The notes beneath the pieces are model-generated. The model did no database searches and had not been told where the DNA came from. It was given only the letters and a program-made list of their open reading frames with translations. Shown here piece after piece: positions 20,901 through 32,163 of a stretch of DNA of 64,000 bases; within the stretch, counting starts at the first letter, position 1; each line of letters begins with the position of its first letter. The position numbers and the translations under genes were made by a program. Source of the stretch: Anastrepha obliqua (Eukaryota; Arthropoda; Insecta; Diptera; Tephritidae); NCBI RefSeq assembly GCF_027943255.1, contig NC_072893.1:131005784-131069783 (forward strand), given 5' to 3'.

Positions 20901-23900
20901 ATCCTTAAAGAGTTACGTTATTTTAGTTACATATTTCAGAGGTAATCTTCGTCGTATCTACGTCATAGGTGGGAACTTTGCAGTAGCAGTAAAAATGCAG
21001 TAAATATAATATTTTACTGATATTGCAATTTAATTTTCATTACCAGTAAACTTTTACTGATTACTGAAAAAAATTGCAGTAAAAATATTTTTTTACTGAT
21101 TACGGAAAAAAATTGCAGTAAAAATATTTTTTTACTGATTACTGAAAAAAATTGCAGTAAACATACTGTTAATATAATTTGATTTGCTATTAGCTATTAG
21201 CCTTTCTTAACACAAGCATTTCAAAATTTGCATCGCTGAGTTTTTACCTTCTGGACCGATTTACAATTCCAGCGAATGAAAACAACCGTTCTTCAGGTGC
21301 AGATGACGGTAATGGGGTATTATATTTAAAAAATACGTTTAAGAGCGTTTCTTGAAGATAATTTTCCGAGCCAGTGGAACCACATTGTATGCTAATATCT
21401 ATTTAAGCAAATATATGCATAAAACACATATTTAATCGAAAACCAAGTGTAAAACCAAAAAAAAGAAAGAATTATTGAGTACATAAATGATTGAATTTCG
21501 TGATGAGAGTGTATTACATTTTGACTTCCCATAAACAGTAAATATTATACTGATAATGCAAATCAAATTATATTATCAGTAATTTTACTGCAATTTTTGC
21601 TGTAATCAGTAAAAAAATATTTTTACTGCAATTTTTTTCAGTAATCAGTAAAAAAATATTTTTACTGCAATTTTTTTCAGTAATTAGTAAAAAAATATTT
21701 TTACTGCAAATTTTTTTCAATAATCAGTAAAAAAATATTTTTACTGCAATTTTTTTCAGTAATCAGTAAAAAAGTATTTTTACTGCAATTTTTTTCAGTA
21801 ATCAGTAAAAGTTTACTGGTAATGCAAATTAAACTTCATTATCAGTAAAATTTTACTGATTACTGCTATTTGTAATGTAGTAAATTTATAATGCAGTGTG
21901 CCCACCTATAATCTACGTAGTCCCTTGGATCTTGGATTTTTTGTGTGAAAAATTTAGCATAAAAGTTTGCCACACTACTTTAAATAATAATAAACTTTAA
22001 AAAGAAAGAAAGGAGGACGAAACATGAAAAGCAAATGGAGATAAAAATTATCGAAGATTAGCCGTTAAGCGGCTATCGCGCCAATTAAGAAAAGGTTCCA
22101 TAAACAATGAGCATTTTCGGTTTTCTAATATTATATTATTACCAATTTTTCAACACGTGGTTGGACCACACTTTATATGTATGTGTATGGTATGAATATG
22201 AGGCCATAGTTAATAGAGCAACACTTGTTGCCTCGGTAATGATAAAAAACAAACACAAATGAATACGGTAAATAGTTGCAACAATATGGACAATAGCTTT
22301 TATAGATTCATAAATTATATGTATTTATGTATGTACATACATACATATCTGCCCGCTATTGTACTTTCAAACATACATACATATGTATTAGATGAAAATG
22401 AATTGTTATGAACACAGCAACGGAGCTCCAGCTCAATTGGATGACAAGGTCAAATATTTGTGTACGTCGTCGTTGCTTATTCGAATAAATTGTCATGATA
22501 ACCGCCAACCACAAGAATATATCAACATATGCATGTACATATGTATGTATGCATGCATGTTTTGTAAGTACGTGCGGGAGCATTATGGGGACTGACGGCT
22601 GTGTGATATGTAATTGCCGGCTGAATTCACCACAGTGCGGGATGAGGAAACTTAGAGCAGGGTCGCTTGTGCACAATCAAATCAATTGAATCATAAAGCT
22701 AATACGAGTGTCAATGAAGCGGGAAAAATAAAAACGAAGCCTTTTGAAAATTATTAACAGCTACTACAAAAGTATGTGTGGATTTTTGTATGTACCCAGG
22801 TTTAGCAGCTCTGGTTAAACGTTTTTATTGGGTCAATAAAAGGGTTTGTTATTGAGACAATTATTGGAAATATTTCTACACACGAGGGTGTAGCTATTAA
22901 ATAACGAAATTGGCACGACTACATACGACGTACGCATGCTCTAAGTGTCAGCGACCGGCAGATGCTTCGCGTGAATCATCTCTCTTTCGCAGGCAGTACC
23001 GGAACGATCCGAATATATGTATATCCGGCCAAGGGCAGCCACTTCAGAAGCATTCCCCAAAAATTCATGGGAAATGTGTTATGCCGTTACAAAAGCAGTA
23101 GCCTTCGTTTGCAATTTTTCTTCTTTTTTTTCTTGTTTCACCGGAAAAAAGTTAATTAGTGTCAAAACGTTGCATGAAATTCCAAACACAATGACATTCT
23201 ATTTCACTGATATTGACATGCCATTGTATATTACTAAAATTTAGGGGAAAGATTGATAACATCTTACGAATCATATATTTTTACTTAAGATCTCGAAACG
23301 AAGCGTCAATCCAAGCACTAGGACCCAAAAAAGCGTGAATGAACTAATCGAAATTCAAAGCATAATTGTTTTTTTTTTTTTGTTATTCATATGATTGTGC
23401 ATCTCCACTGGTTTCCCCAAAGCCAACTATTAGTTAACTTATAGCTTCACATTCTTGCTGAGCTCCGTGAAAGTATAAGGAAGGACGAGACAACGTGCCG
23501 GCTGCACTCCGCATGGTCTGCGTCGAACCTTACATCCTGCGACTTCTATTCGTCTTCTAAGATGAACTCTGCGTTAAAAGGGAAGGGATTTCAACCCACT
23601 GAAACTATGTAAGAGAAAGCTGAAGAAGTAGACTTCCAGCATTGTTTTGAAAAATGAAAGGTACGTTTAGAACTTTACAGGGATAGAGATGGAGTGTACA
23701 TATATTTAAAGTAAGAAGTAACTACTTATGCATATGAATTCAAAGTACAACTTTTTACAGGGTAAGTCTCGTTACTTAATAGCTACACCTCGTACGCCGA
23801 AAACATATGTATATGCAGAATGAATTTTTAGTGATTTCACGTTTCATATATTTTGTTTGCATGTATTTGTTTGAGTAAAAAATAGTGTGGAATAACAAAT

Positions 23901-25486
23901 ATTTGTGCTCTTCTCTATTCAACAGTCTATAAATACCGGGCATTTTGAAAATTTATTAAATATTTATTTAAATACCGCGACTGAAATGATTTTTCTTAAT
24001 TAACAGAAAGGTGTATAAAAATTCCGTTATACGCAAATTTATTTAATAATTCCTCTACATGTTATGTTTCCGGAAAATATTTAAATAGAAGTGTATTAAT
24101 ACATACATACATCCATACATACATAAACGTAAATTAGATTCCGCAATTTGCATGGAGACTTTTCAAGTTTTTTCGCTTTTTCATTCCTAAACATTTATTG
24201 GTTGCCTAGCCTCAGCATAAAATTGGAGGGAGTCGTAATCTGAAATTCAAAATGCACTTTGTTTTACGAAATATTGTTTTTTTTTAATGTTAATTTAACC
24301 GAAAAAACTGTAATCATTTTTTTATAAAAGAGTCCACAAAATATATGTATACATAATATTGATAATTAATTTTATTCAACACATAGCGCAATCAAATTTT
24401 TAACTCCAATTTTATGGTCTGAGTTTTAAAAGGAAGTGTTCGAAAAAATTACCAGGAATTAAAAATTCAATGCTGCCGAAAATTTGGTCACCCTTAATGC
24501 ATGTATGTGTGAATGTATGTGCATGCGGACTTATATTCATGCATTTGTGTGCTGATCAAAACTTTCAGAATTGAGTGGCTTCCATAATATAATACAATAT
24601 TTAGTGAATAGCTCGTGTCTCAAAATAAGCGCTTTGCCGCCACATAGGTTTCACAAAATAAAACTGTGCAACCATAAAAAATATTATAAAGATGATACAT
24701 GTTAGAAAATATACAGTTTCGGGTTAGAGTTGGGTAGGGAGAATGAACTAGCGAAGAGGTATGTGGTGTTATACGATACATTCCTGCTTACTCTAATTGC
24801 AATAGAGCCTCCGGATCGAAATTTGGTTAGAATAGATTTTACGCCCACAGAAGAATATGTATGTAAGTATATACGTAGAGGTTGAGATCAATCAAAATGC
24901 TGACGTGAGCACAGCCCAAAACTTCACGGATTTCAATGCTATTTTTATAAAGTATTTCGCAAAGATTCAAAGAATACATGATGGTGTATTTTTAATGGTT
25001 TCAGACAAAAAATTGTGATTAAAACATTTAATCTGAAGTAGTTTATTTTGTTTGCTGAATCGCTTATCAATCTACTCTCAATTTAGTTCAACTTGAGTAA
25101 GTATTTTGTTTACTGTTCAGAGTTATATCGCCTGGAAGTAACAGCGTAACGCACATACGCATAATAAATTATGGAAGAGTAATAAATTAAACAGCTAATA
25201 ATCATGCTTGGCGCAACCAGGCCAAAACACGTCGCAACTATTGCACGTGTATACATATGTACTTAAATATTATTTGCGGCTACCAATTTCTATGATGAGA
25301 TGTACAGAATTAAATAATGGAAATTTGCATATATATGCATGGTTTTTTATACAATGAAGGATGCTTTGCGGGATGTATTTTTCATCTGTTTACTTACAGG
25401 TCTGGATCCTTAAGGAATACCGCATGTATGTCGTTAATGATTTTCTCGCAGAGTACCTCTTTTTCATTATCTGTGTTCAAATCCAT
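17930..25486 (-). CDS. temp: protein prenyltransferase alpha-subunit repeat protein (PTAR1; Drosophila tempura)
   Basis: Three coding exons assembled from splice sites: 25486-25398 (29 codons plus 2 nt, starting MDLNTDNEKE, donor GTAAGT), 19519-19149 (acceptor TTTCAG, donor GTGGGT) and 18648-17930 (acceptor TTTCAG). The phases agree and give 392 residues. The protein has the PTAR1 signature: STFEIIP..., NRNKSPVI, LGLESWC, NPDVTTFW, then prenyltransferase alpha-type W/HR repeats (YRRWLYSF at about 144-151 and HAWTHRMWVL at 179-188). The family acts with Rab/GTPase geranylgeranylation; fly tempura affects Rab1 prenylation (from memory). Intron 1 is 5.9 kb and full of transposon remnants. The exon 2 donor is non-optimal. 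It is head-to-head with IscA1. Confidence 0.9.
19890..20900 (+). pseudogene. RTE-type LINE reverse-transcriptase remnant in PTAR1 intron 1
   Basis: Across several frames on the plus strand the conserved blocks appear in order: LKPTINQLI...QCDLRPRNSTIDQIFT (about 19926-20010), a VDFKAAFDS block near 20040-20075, RGFRQGGSM near 20215-20240, and a C-terminal RWLGHLVRMDTNTP...RGKGNPL..WIDQMEKDL (about 20730-20890). Many frameshifts and stops are present. The order and motifs are typical of RTE-like non-LTR retrotransposons. It is long dead. Confidence 0.75.
20964..21910 (-). mobile_element. hAT element, decayed, with palindromic arms
   Basis: Flanked by an exact 8-bp duplication ATCTACGT (20956-20963 and 21911-21918), the hAT hallmark. 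The ends are CATAGGTGGGAAC and, inverted, TATAGGTGGGCAC. Both arms hold repeated CAGTAAAAATATTTTTTTAC palindromic units. The centre, on the minus strand, encodes the tail of a hAT transposase (SSAPEERLFSFAGIVNRSRR, then LSDANFEMLVL), the dimerisation region, with a stop inside. It lies in PTAR1 intron 1. Confidence 0.88.
22320..22390. repeat. ATGT/ACAT microsatellite tract
   Basis: Imperfect (ATGT)n running into (ACAT)n, potentially able to fold. Similar tracts recur at 13681-13710, 17041-17065, 22530-22560 and 24101-24127. They are simple repeats without other features. Confidence 0.6.
22884..23792 (+). mobile_element. decayed mariner-like element in PTAR1 intron 1
   Basis: Inverted ends: left CGAGGGTGTAGCTATTAAAT, and the reverse complement of the right CGAGGTGTAGCTATTAAGTA, then ACGAGA. 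Near 23530-23690 the plus strand encodes a mariner C-terminus in pieces: SCDFYSSSKMNSALKGKGF, then DFQHCFEK. Internal deletions and stops are frequent. The terminal repeats and transposase tail agree on the family; the exact ends are good to a few bases. Confidence 0.7.
23793..25397. other. distal part of PTAR1 intron 1
   Basis: AT-rich intronic sequence with (CATA)n near 24101-24127 and no recognisable exon. The donor of exon 1 is at 25397. Confidence 0.5.
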
Positions 25487-26838
25487 TATGGGTGATTATT
25501 AAAATTATTATAAGTAGCAGCTGGTTTCAAAAATTGTTTATTTTTTTACCAAAATTTTTATTTAGTTTTATTTGGTTTTTTACACAGTAGAAACAATGTC
25601 AGAAACTTTTCTTGTTTTTGCTATACGTATAAATCAGTCAAGACTGTTATCAGCAGTGCTGTAACTTTTTGCATACATCAATCGCATTAATTTTTTTTTT
25701 AGTCCTGATATCCACTACTTCATTTTCAAATCCATTTGCACCACTTTCATTTTATGCTGCCTTCTCGTATTTAGTTTAGCCTCATACTAGTAATCGTTGT
25801 CTTTTGCTAGATTTTCGTTTATTTATAAATTTTATAAAAGTGTTAAAGGCATAAAAAATTATAGAGCATGCAAACCGTCGCGTTGAAGCAAAAAAAAAAA
25901 CTGCTGAGCACAGCGCCAACCACCGATCAACCGATCCGTCGACAACAACAGCACAATATGTTTTCAGAAGTGTAATAAATTTGTATTTACCAAAAAGAAA
26001 ATAAGCCAACAACAATAACAACACATACACGCGTTCTTGTTCGTTATTGCTGTGTATTCATACATCTGTCTGTGCTTGTTAGACCACAAAGTTGTAGTGT
26101 GAGTGTCTGCACACGTTGTGTACGAGTGCGCCCCAATGCCACCTCTACTTCTCCAAAGCGCAAACGATTGCGACCACGACAATTTATTCGAGATACGTGA
26201 ATACGAGATGCCTTGAGAAGATCCACCAAAATCAACACACACAAACCGATACTCCTATTTAAGCACGCGGCCGGACGATCATAGTCAATATGGGGCCCGT
26301 AATGTTATAATTCCAGTGCACCACAATCACACAAAATAACAAAAAAGCAACCTTCAATTGACGAAAACAATTTTTAGAACACTATTTCCCCACTATTTGC
26401 TAATTTACATTTAATGTTACTATTTCACGAGTCCGCGGGCAATTGCGCCCCATTAGAAATATAAATCCAAACAAGATTTATCAAAACCAAAGTAAACGCA
26501 GAGTAGTATTCAACTACAAATTGTACAATGAGATTGTGGAGCTTACGCCTTGTCGAACGCCTTGTTTTGTCATAATACACATGTTTGTGTTTTGGGGCGC
26601 CATGCGGCGTTGCCAATTATCCGCTGTCATAAGTCACTAATAATGCAGTTGGCAATGCCTTCGTAAAACAGCTGATTGCTAATCGTTGTCATATGGTCGA
26701 TTATGAAACAAAAACACATATAAACGAAGTGGTGATAAAAGAAAAATTAAGAAAATTTGCTGTTATGAATAAAATCGCAATACGCGCGTACATCAAAGAA
26801 GCACATAATTTAAGTTAAAATTTCAACGCGTACTAAAA
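25487..26838. promoter_or_regulatory. shared 5' region of PTAR1 (-) and IscA1 (+)
   Basis: 1.35 kb between two start codons that point away from each other, so promoters for both genes must lie here. No coding pattern is seen. Palindromic CAGCTG-type E-box sequences occur (for example ACAGCTGATT near 26670). The transcription starts cannot be placed from sequence. Confidence 0.5.
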
Positions 26839-27562
26839 ATGTCAACAAAAGTAGTGGCTACAGCAACGGTGCGTGCACTGAAAGGACGCAAATTGTTGCC
26901 AACACGCGCCGCCCTTACACTTGTAAGCTTGTGAAATTTTGTAATGAAATTATCCTATATATCACTAATCCAAAACCGAAACATATTTTTATTAAAAACC
27001 CTATTTTTAGACGACTGCGGCAGTAGAACGCATTAGAGAATTGTTGAAAGCTAAGCCAGAATTTGTAAGTGGAGTTTTCTTTTAAGATTATTGATTAACA
27101 AAATCTCTTTTCTAATCAATAGACAGGTTTGAAGGTGGGCGTAAGGCAGCGGGGTTGTAACGGACTTTCTTATACGTTGGATTATGCCAAAGAAAAAGGT
27201 AAGTTTGTTAATAGTGTAATCTTAGATAAAAAAAAAATCTGTTTTTGTTTAGCAGATAAATTTGATGAAGAGGTGGTGCAAGACGGTGTCAAAGTTTTTA
27301 TAGATAAGAAGGCGCAATTGTCATTACTTGGTAAGCATTTGTGCGACTTACCGCAGCTATAATTATATAATGACCTACTGACAATGTTGTTTATATTTTC
27401 TTATCTTCTACGCTGCACTTTTCTCGGTTTGGGTTCAACAAACTTTGTTCAATATTAGGCACCGAAATGGATTTCGTGGAGTCCAAACTATCCAGCGAAT
27501 TCGTTTTCAATAATCCAAATATAAAAGGTACCTGTGGATGCGGCGAATCATTTAGCTTCTAA
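26839..27562 (+). CDS. IscA1: mitochondrial iron-sulfur cluster assembly 1 (ISCA1-type, A-type carrier)
   Basis: Five exons: 26839-26922, 27011-27064, 27123-27198, 27256-27330 and 27459-27562, all GT-AG and in phase, giving 130 residues. The HesB/IscA fold is clear. The three cluster-binding cysteines are C58 (RGCNGLSY), C122 and C124 (GTCGCGESF at the C-terminus), with the standard spacing. The N-terminus is short and basic and fits mitochondrial import. The protein works in late mitochondrial maturation of [4Fe-4S] proteins (established for the family). Exon 4 has a double acceptor AGCAG that could add one Ala. AATAAA is at 27813-27818. It is tail-to-tail with Arp6. Confidence 0.95.
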
Positions 27563-27812
27563 ATGTATAGATGTGGCAAACAGAATGGCGTTAATAGAAA
27601 ATAGGAAAGGAATTTAGATTTTATTAGCATAAGATTACGTAGAAAACCAAAAACTTTAACTATAATCTATTTTCTACGTGCACTTATTCACTATTCTGCT
27701 ATAAATTAGTTTACAAATTTCGTTTAAGTGCTAGTTTCGATATCATGTCTCGTTCATATAATTTAAAACACGGTAAAGATATTTAAAGATGTTAGTTGAA
27801 TAATTCATTGAA

Positions 27813-27818
27813 AATAAA
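27813..27818 (+). terminator. IscA1 polyadenylation signal
   Basis: AATAAA 251 nt after the IscA1 stop and about 80 nt before the Arp6 stop on the other strand. It is the best candidate in the tail-to-tail gap. Confidence 0.55.
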
Positions 27819-27900
27819 GCGCAGCTTTGAACGCTTCAGAGATGTTTTTTGTGTAAAAAAATGCATATGTATATGTTTCACAAATATAATATTTATCAAA

Positions 27901-29109
27901 TTATTTTGCATTACAAGCAGAATAACCACTCTCCTCATAGTCTTCTCTAGTTAGCAGCATGTCTTTAAAACCATCATTACTCGCCAGCTCCTTCCCGCCG
28001 TACCAGCCATACGAGATGGGATCTTCGGGGAAAATCAAAGATACTTCTAAATCATCTGGCGCCAATGCTCGTATTTCCGCTTTTAAACGTGGTATAAAGC
28101 CAGGGAAAAGAGAACTTCCCCCAATTATAAGTATATTACGAAGCAATTCGCTATGTGCATATACAGGACAATCCTTGAGACAATCGATTACTGCTTCCGG
28201 GATACCTACTTGCTGAACTCCTACATCGCTGGGATTAAAAAGCAGTTCAGGTACAGTGAAGCGTTCGTTGCAAAGTCTTACGGATTGCTGATCTCCTTCT
28301 TCTTCCTCCTCTCTTTGATTCTCTTTACCTTTATGCATTTTGTTGCGTATGAAACCACGTTTCACTGTTGTGAAATCGGGCAATACATATTCAACCACCG
28401 TTTCAGAGCGTTTTTTGGTGGCAGAGTGTACCCTCATGTCATCTTTAAAGTCTTGCGAAACAAAGCAAACGTCTTCTTTAATCTGATTCACAACATACGA
28501 CTCATCCATCATATTTAGGTGACGATATGAAATAAGCTCCTTTAAATGATTCGTCAGTACTTTTCCGCCAACTTCAATGCGGCGTATACCGCGTTCTACA
28601 CGGCGTCCACGCACGAACGGTACGACATGTGTGAAACTGTAGCCAACGTCTATGACAACACAATTAAGTGCCTGCAATGGGCTTTCCTCACTTTCGGCGG
28701 CGTAATTATAGGCTGCTAACTCAGCAGTTGTACACTTATGTACGCCGGAGCAATGATACTCCTCAAAAAGAATCTCCACCATTGCCTCTTGAATGCTGGC
28801 GAAGTTTAGTTGAGGTTCAGTTATCACTATAGGTCTATCTTCTAGAGATATACCAGTACCTTCGTTACTAAATATATGATCCCAGACAGTCTTTTGTATA
28901 TCCCAATTAAGGAGGTATCCTTTTTGGAAACAGAGTATAAAGAAGAGTCCCGAAGCGTCACGGCATTCGTCAATTTGACTCCCAATGAAAGCTCGCCGCC
29001 GTTCAGCCTTTGCCTTCATGATACAGTTCGGCACAACTGTTGGGTCATCTTGAGTAGACAATCCAACCTTTGCTGTATATGCACCATTATCTAGCACAAC
29101 TGCATCCAT
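27901..29109 (-). CDS. Arp6: actin-related protein 6 (Arp6)
   Basis: Single uninterrupted frame of 402 residues from the ATG at 29109 (MDAVVLDNGAYTAKVG). An open extension upstream lacks an ATG and does not look like Arp. Actin fold landmarks are present: phosphate-1 loop DNGAYTAK, the Arp6-like CRDASGLFFILCFQKGYLLN, phosphate-2 loop VVIDVGYSFTHVVP, and the adenosine region LRNILIIGGSSLFPGF. The motif VVNQIKEDVCFVSQDF also fits Arp6. Arp6 is a nuclear subunit of SWR1/SRCAP-type H2A.Z remodellers and was linked to HP1 in flies (from memory). A charged insert (about residues 265-285, REEEEEGDQQ) may be lineage-specific. It shares a 330-bp 5' gap with ND-18. Confidence 0.95.
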   Translation of the reverse strand: MDAVVLDNGAYTAKVGLSTQDDPTVVPNCIMKAKAERRRAFIGSQIDECRDASGLFFILCFQKGYLLNWDIQKTVWDHIFSNEGTGISLEDRPIVITEPQLNFASIQEAMVEILFEEYHCSGVHKCTTAELAAYNYAAESEESPLQALNCVVIDVGYSFTHVVPFVRGRRVERGIRRIEVGGKVLTNHLKELISYRHLNMMDESYVVNQIKEDVCFVSQDFKDDMRVHSATKKRSETVVEYVLPDFTTVKRGFIRNKMHKGKENQREEEEEGDQQSVRLCNERFTVPELLFNPSDVGVQQVGIPEAVIDCLKDCPVYAHSELLRNILIIGGSSLFPGFIPRLKAEIRALAPDDLEVSLIFPEDPISYGWYGGKELASNDGFKDMLLTREDYEESGYSACNAK

Positions 29110-29439
29110 TTCCTTGTGCAGCGTGAATCTTTTGGTTTTCTCAATGGGAGAATAATTTATTTCTACACTTATAAACAATGTACATATATTAGATTTACAA
29201 AAAACGAATAGACGCGTAAACAAATACGAGTTTGACAGTTATGTCAGAGAAAGTCTAACAACCCTGGATTTGGAACGTTGTCAACTGTGCAGCTTTCCAG
29301 TGGCAAATAAACAACAACATATGTACTTGGTTTGTGACATTAACCATTGACGTTAGTTTCAGTGGTTGTCAATTTTTCGCTGAGGCAAACGAAAATTTTA
29401 TGTAATAATTGAAGAATTTATTTAATTTTCACAATAAAT
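29110..29439. promoter_or_regulatory. bidirectional promoter gap Arp6/ND-18
   Basis: 330 bp between the divergent start codons at 29109 (-) and 29440 (+). No TATA box is obvious on either side, as is usual for housekeeping genes. Confidence 0.6.
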
Positions 29440-30113
29440 ATGTCCTTAGTGCGTCAAATTTTTGGAAAAACATCGCATGGAGTACAATGGTAAGTATGCA
29501 TTTAAGCATTTGAAATTTTAAAGCAACTTGAAGGAGGGGTTTGCTATTTTCAGGGCGAAGACTGTCACCAACTGCGGTCGCAATATGTCGTCCGTAGGCT
29601 CACGCGATGCTCCTCAAATTGATGTAGTAGCGACTATTGCGCGTCCGGAAGAGCTAGAACGGAAAAAGAAACTCAGCGGAGCCATCACCGTGCCCACAAA
29701 AGTCGACCTTAGCCCTATTAGTGGAGTGCCAGAAGAGCATGTGAAGACACGACGTGTACGTATACACATACCACCCAAAAATGCCATGCAAAGTGGCAGT
29801 GATAATGTAAATCACTGGCAGATTGAGTTTGACAATCGTGAACGCTGGGAAAATCCCTTGATGGGTTGGACATCAACGTAAGCAACGTAGTCAATTGTTT
29901 ATAAATCATCATCATAATGTTCAATTTTACAGCGGAGATCCTCTATCCAATCTACAAGTGGATTTCGGTTCGAAAGAAGAAGCCATTGAACATTGTGAAC
30001 GTAATGGATGGCGTTGGTTTATTGATACTGATGACGAACCAAAACCAGGACGCGTCAAGAATTATGGTTTGAACTTCCATTGGAATAGGCGTACACGTGT
30101 ATCAACCAAGTAG
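29440..30113 (+). CDS. ND-18: NADH:ubiquinone oxidoreductase subunit S4 (NDUFS4; ND-18)
   Basis: Three exons: 29440-29489, 29554-29877 and 29933-30113, in phase, giving 184 residues. It starts [17 protein letters not shown], which is arginine/serine-rich and suits a mitochondrial presequence. The conserved NDUFS4 body is present: [57 protein letters not shown] near the end. It finishes with RVSTK, the C-terminal phospho-site motif known from mammalian NDUFS4. It is an accessory subunit of complex I in the mitochondrial matrix arm. AATAAA is at 30197-30202. It is tail-to-tail with the RS gene, stops 123 bp apart. Confidence 0.96.
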
Positions 30114-30196
30114 AGAATCGTTCGATAAATACTGCCGAAGTGTTGTGCTGAAATACGCAAAGATTGTGTATTGTTATGATAATTAACACGTAAAGA

Positions 30197-30202
30197 AATA
30201 AA
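30197..30202 (+). terminator. ND-18 polyadenylation signal
   Basis: AATAAA 84 nt after the ND-18 stop, only 34 bp from the RS gene's signal on the opposite strand. The two 3' ends are therefore likely to overlap. Confidence 0.65.
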
Positions 30203-30235
30203 ACAAATTCGTGAGTCAGAAAGGCAGATGCAGCC

Positions 30236-30241
30236 TTTATT
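30236..30241 (-). terminator. polyadenylation signal overlapping the RS-gene stop codon
   Basis: On the minus strand the gene ends GAATAAAGG, so AATAAA contains the TAA stop (30237-30239). If used, the 3' UTR would be only some 15-30 nt. Confidence 0.5.
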
Positions 30242-31507
30242 CATGGCTTCTATGTTTGGCACTTTTTCGGTGAGAGTTGTGCTTTCTACTGCGGCTGCGT
30301 CTTCGACTTTGACTTCTACTCCGACGCTTGTGGCTCTTTTTCTTGGGGCTTCTGGTACGGCTTCTACTGCGATATTTATGCTTTTTTCCTTTTTGTATAC
30401 TGCTTGAATCGCGAATATGTTCCTTGTATTTCTTACAAGGGCTTCGATTTTTATGTCTACTTTTTTTAGATCTCTTGTCATCAAGGCTACTACTTCTACT
30501 CCTGCGGTGTTTATGATGCTTTAGGTGATCGCGAGATTGTCGTATCCTAGATTTTATGTGTTCTTCGTCAGATCGATGTCTATGTGTTGGTTCTAGTCTC
30601 TGCTCTTTCACTTCTTTTGCATTAAGATATTGTTGCAATGCCTGCATCTGTAGATCTACAACGGCACGAACCTCTTCAATGCGTGTTGGCTTGCTTTGTC
30701 GATATCGCCGACGTTTTTTTGTGTCGCGCTTTTTTTGTGCTACGATTTCGGCAAATGTTAGCGTGCCTTCACCAACGTCCCTAAATAAAATAAAATAATT
30801 CACATAAATTCACAGCTTTAAACTAGCTCAAAATTTGTTTAAGTTGTAAGGCACAACTTTCTAAGTGCAAACCGATTCTTGGCCTGCATTTTTTATAAAA
30901 GTCTAGGGAGGAATATTAAATACTTTTTGCTCTTCCACATTTATCTGGTGTAAAGTGTAACTACTTACGGCACAGTTATTTCCGCCCCCGTATATTTTTC
31001 TGTATTCATTACAACATGCTCGTATAATGCTAGTTTCTGCTGCCGCGTAAACTTCAATTGCAAGTCCGAGAATTTTCTTGGAACTTCTGCGTCCGCATCC
31101 TTTACGATTTTTCTCAATTCCTCTACATCTAATGAGTACAATGATAAATAAATCTGTAACAGTGGTTGATGAATATCATATACCGGTAATTATAGAATTG
31201 CCAAGGGGATAACTTGAAGGAAACTCTGGCTCAGAATCATAGGGCTGTTGCACATCTGGTTTTGTTGCATTCACCTCACCTGGGGTTAGCACAAAATCCT
31301 ATACAAATTTGAGTATTTGATTTATTTATTATTATTTTATTATTAAGTCAAGTATTTGTGATATTTATGTCTAAACCAACTAACCTTTTCGACATTCCAT
31401 TCTAAACGTTCCAAAATTGCTCTTAATCGAACTTTACTCTCTTCTATAAATGTTCGCAACCTGGTATTGTTTGCCGCATTATTTATCTCCTCAGATTGAT
31501 CATTCAT
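30237..31507 (-). CDS. RS-domain nuclear protein, unidentified
   Basis: Four exons: 31507-31385, 31298-31184, 31128-30969 and 30780-30237. The phases fit only if exon 3 starts after ...CTCATTAG, giving 313 residues. The N-terminal part begins MNDQSEEINNAANNTRLRTF and contains LRAILERLEWN. A conserved-looking middle follows (PRKFSDLQLKFTRQQKLALY, then GEGTLTFAEIVAQKKRDTKK). The last 120 residues are a typical arginine/serine and lysine/histidine-rich tail with many RSRSR/SRS units, as in nuclear speckle and splicing proteins. I cannot name the orthologue. It is divergent from Usf and tail-to-tail with ND-18. Its AATAAA overlaps the stop codon. Confidence 0.8.
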
Positions 31508-32159
31508 ACTAAATTAACTTAAATAGCGTTTCCAAGTTCTGCACCTTAATCACCTTAACTGTAAACATTCTACTATAAATTCGACAATGTAATGTTTTGT
31601 GTAAGTAAATATGGTAAACAAATATATGTCAGATCTAATTAAATGCCCTTCAAATATGCATACCTCTATCACTTCATACATTGGCTCTCAAACGGCTAAA
31701 CATTTTAATTTTATTTGGTTTTTATGCAAAAATATTTAACTTATTCTTATTAAGCTACTTTCTAATATTTGGTGTATTTATTTTATTATTTTCTTTATAT
31801 CTAAATCTTTAATATACTAAATTTTTTAATTGGAATCTTCCTCCATTTCAAGCGTCTGGCAGCATCCCGAAGAGATTTACTCTAATTTGACATTTTTACA
31901 TTGTTTTCATAACGAAAAAAGCAAAATGTAAGATAACTTATTGGAAAATATTGTTTATTTACGAGTGCAGTTATTGCGGGTTTTTTAAGAGCACGTAAAC
32001 AGGAATAGATGTGCAGAAGTCATTCAATACCTATTTAATTTTGCCCCCTTAGTGTGAATACTACGTTAAATTGTTATTGTGCTTTGGGGGTCATTGTGCA
32101 CGACGGACGGAGCAACGTATACACAGGTACACCAAAGCTAGCATGAAGTGAATGCCACT
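31508..32159. promoter_or_regulatory. bidirectional promoter gap RS gene/Usf
   Basis: 652 bp between the start codons at 31507 (-) and 32160 (+). The Usf leader includes two tiny upstream open frames at 32143 and 32152. No TATA box can be assigned confidently. Confidence 0.5.
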
Positions 32160-32163
32160 ATGA
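32143..32163 (+). promoter_or_regulatory. two minimal upstream ORFs in the Usf leader
   Basis: ATG-AAG-TGA at 32143-32151 is followed one base later by ATG-CCA-CTA-TGA at 32152-32163. The second stop overlaps the main start codon (ATGA at 32160-32163). Such an arrangement could lower initiation or impose termination-reinitiation. It only matters if the mRNA starts upstream of 32143. Confidence 0.6.
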
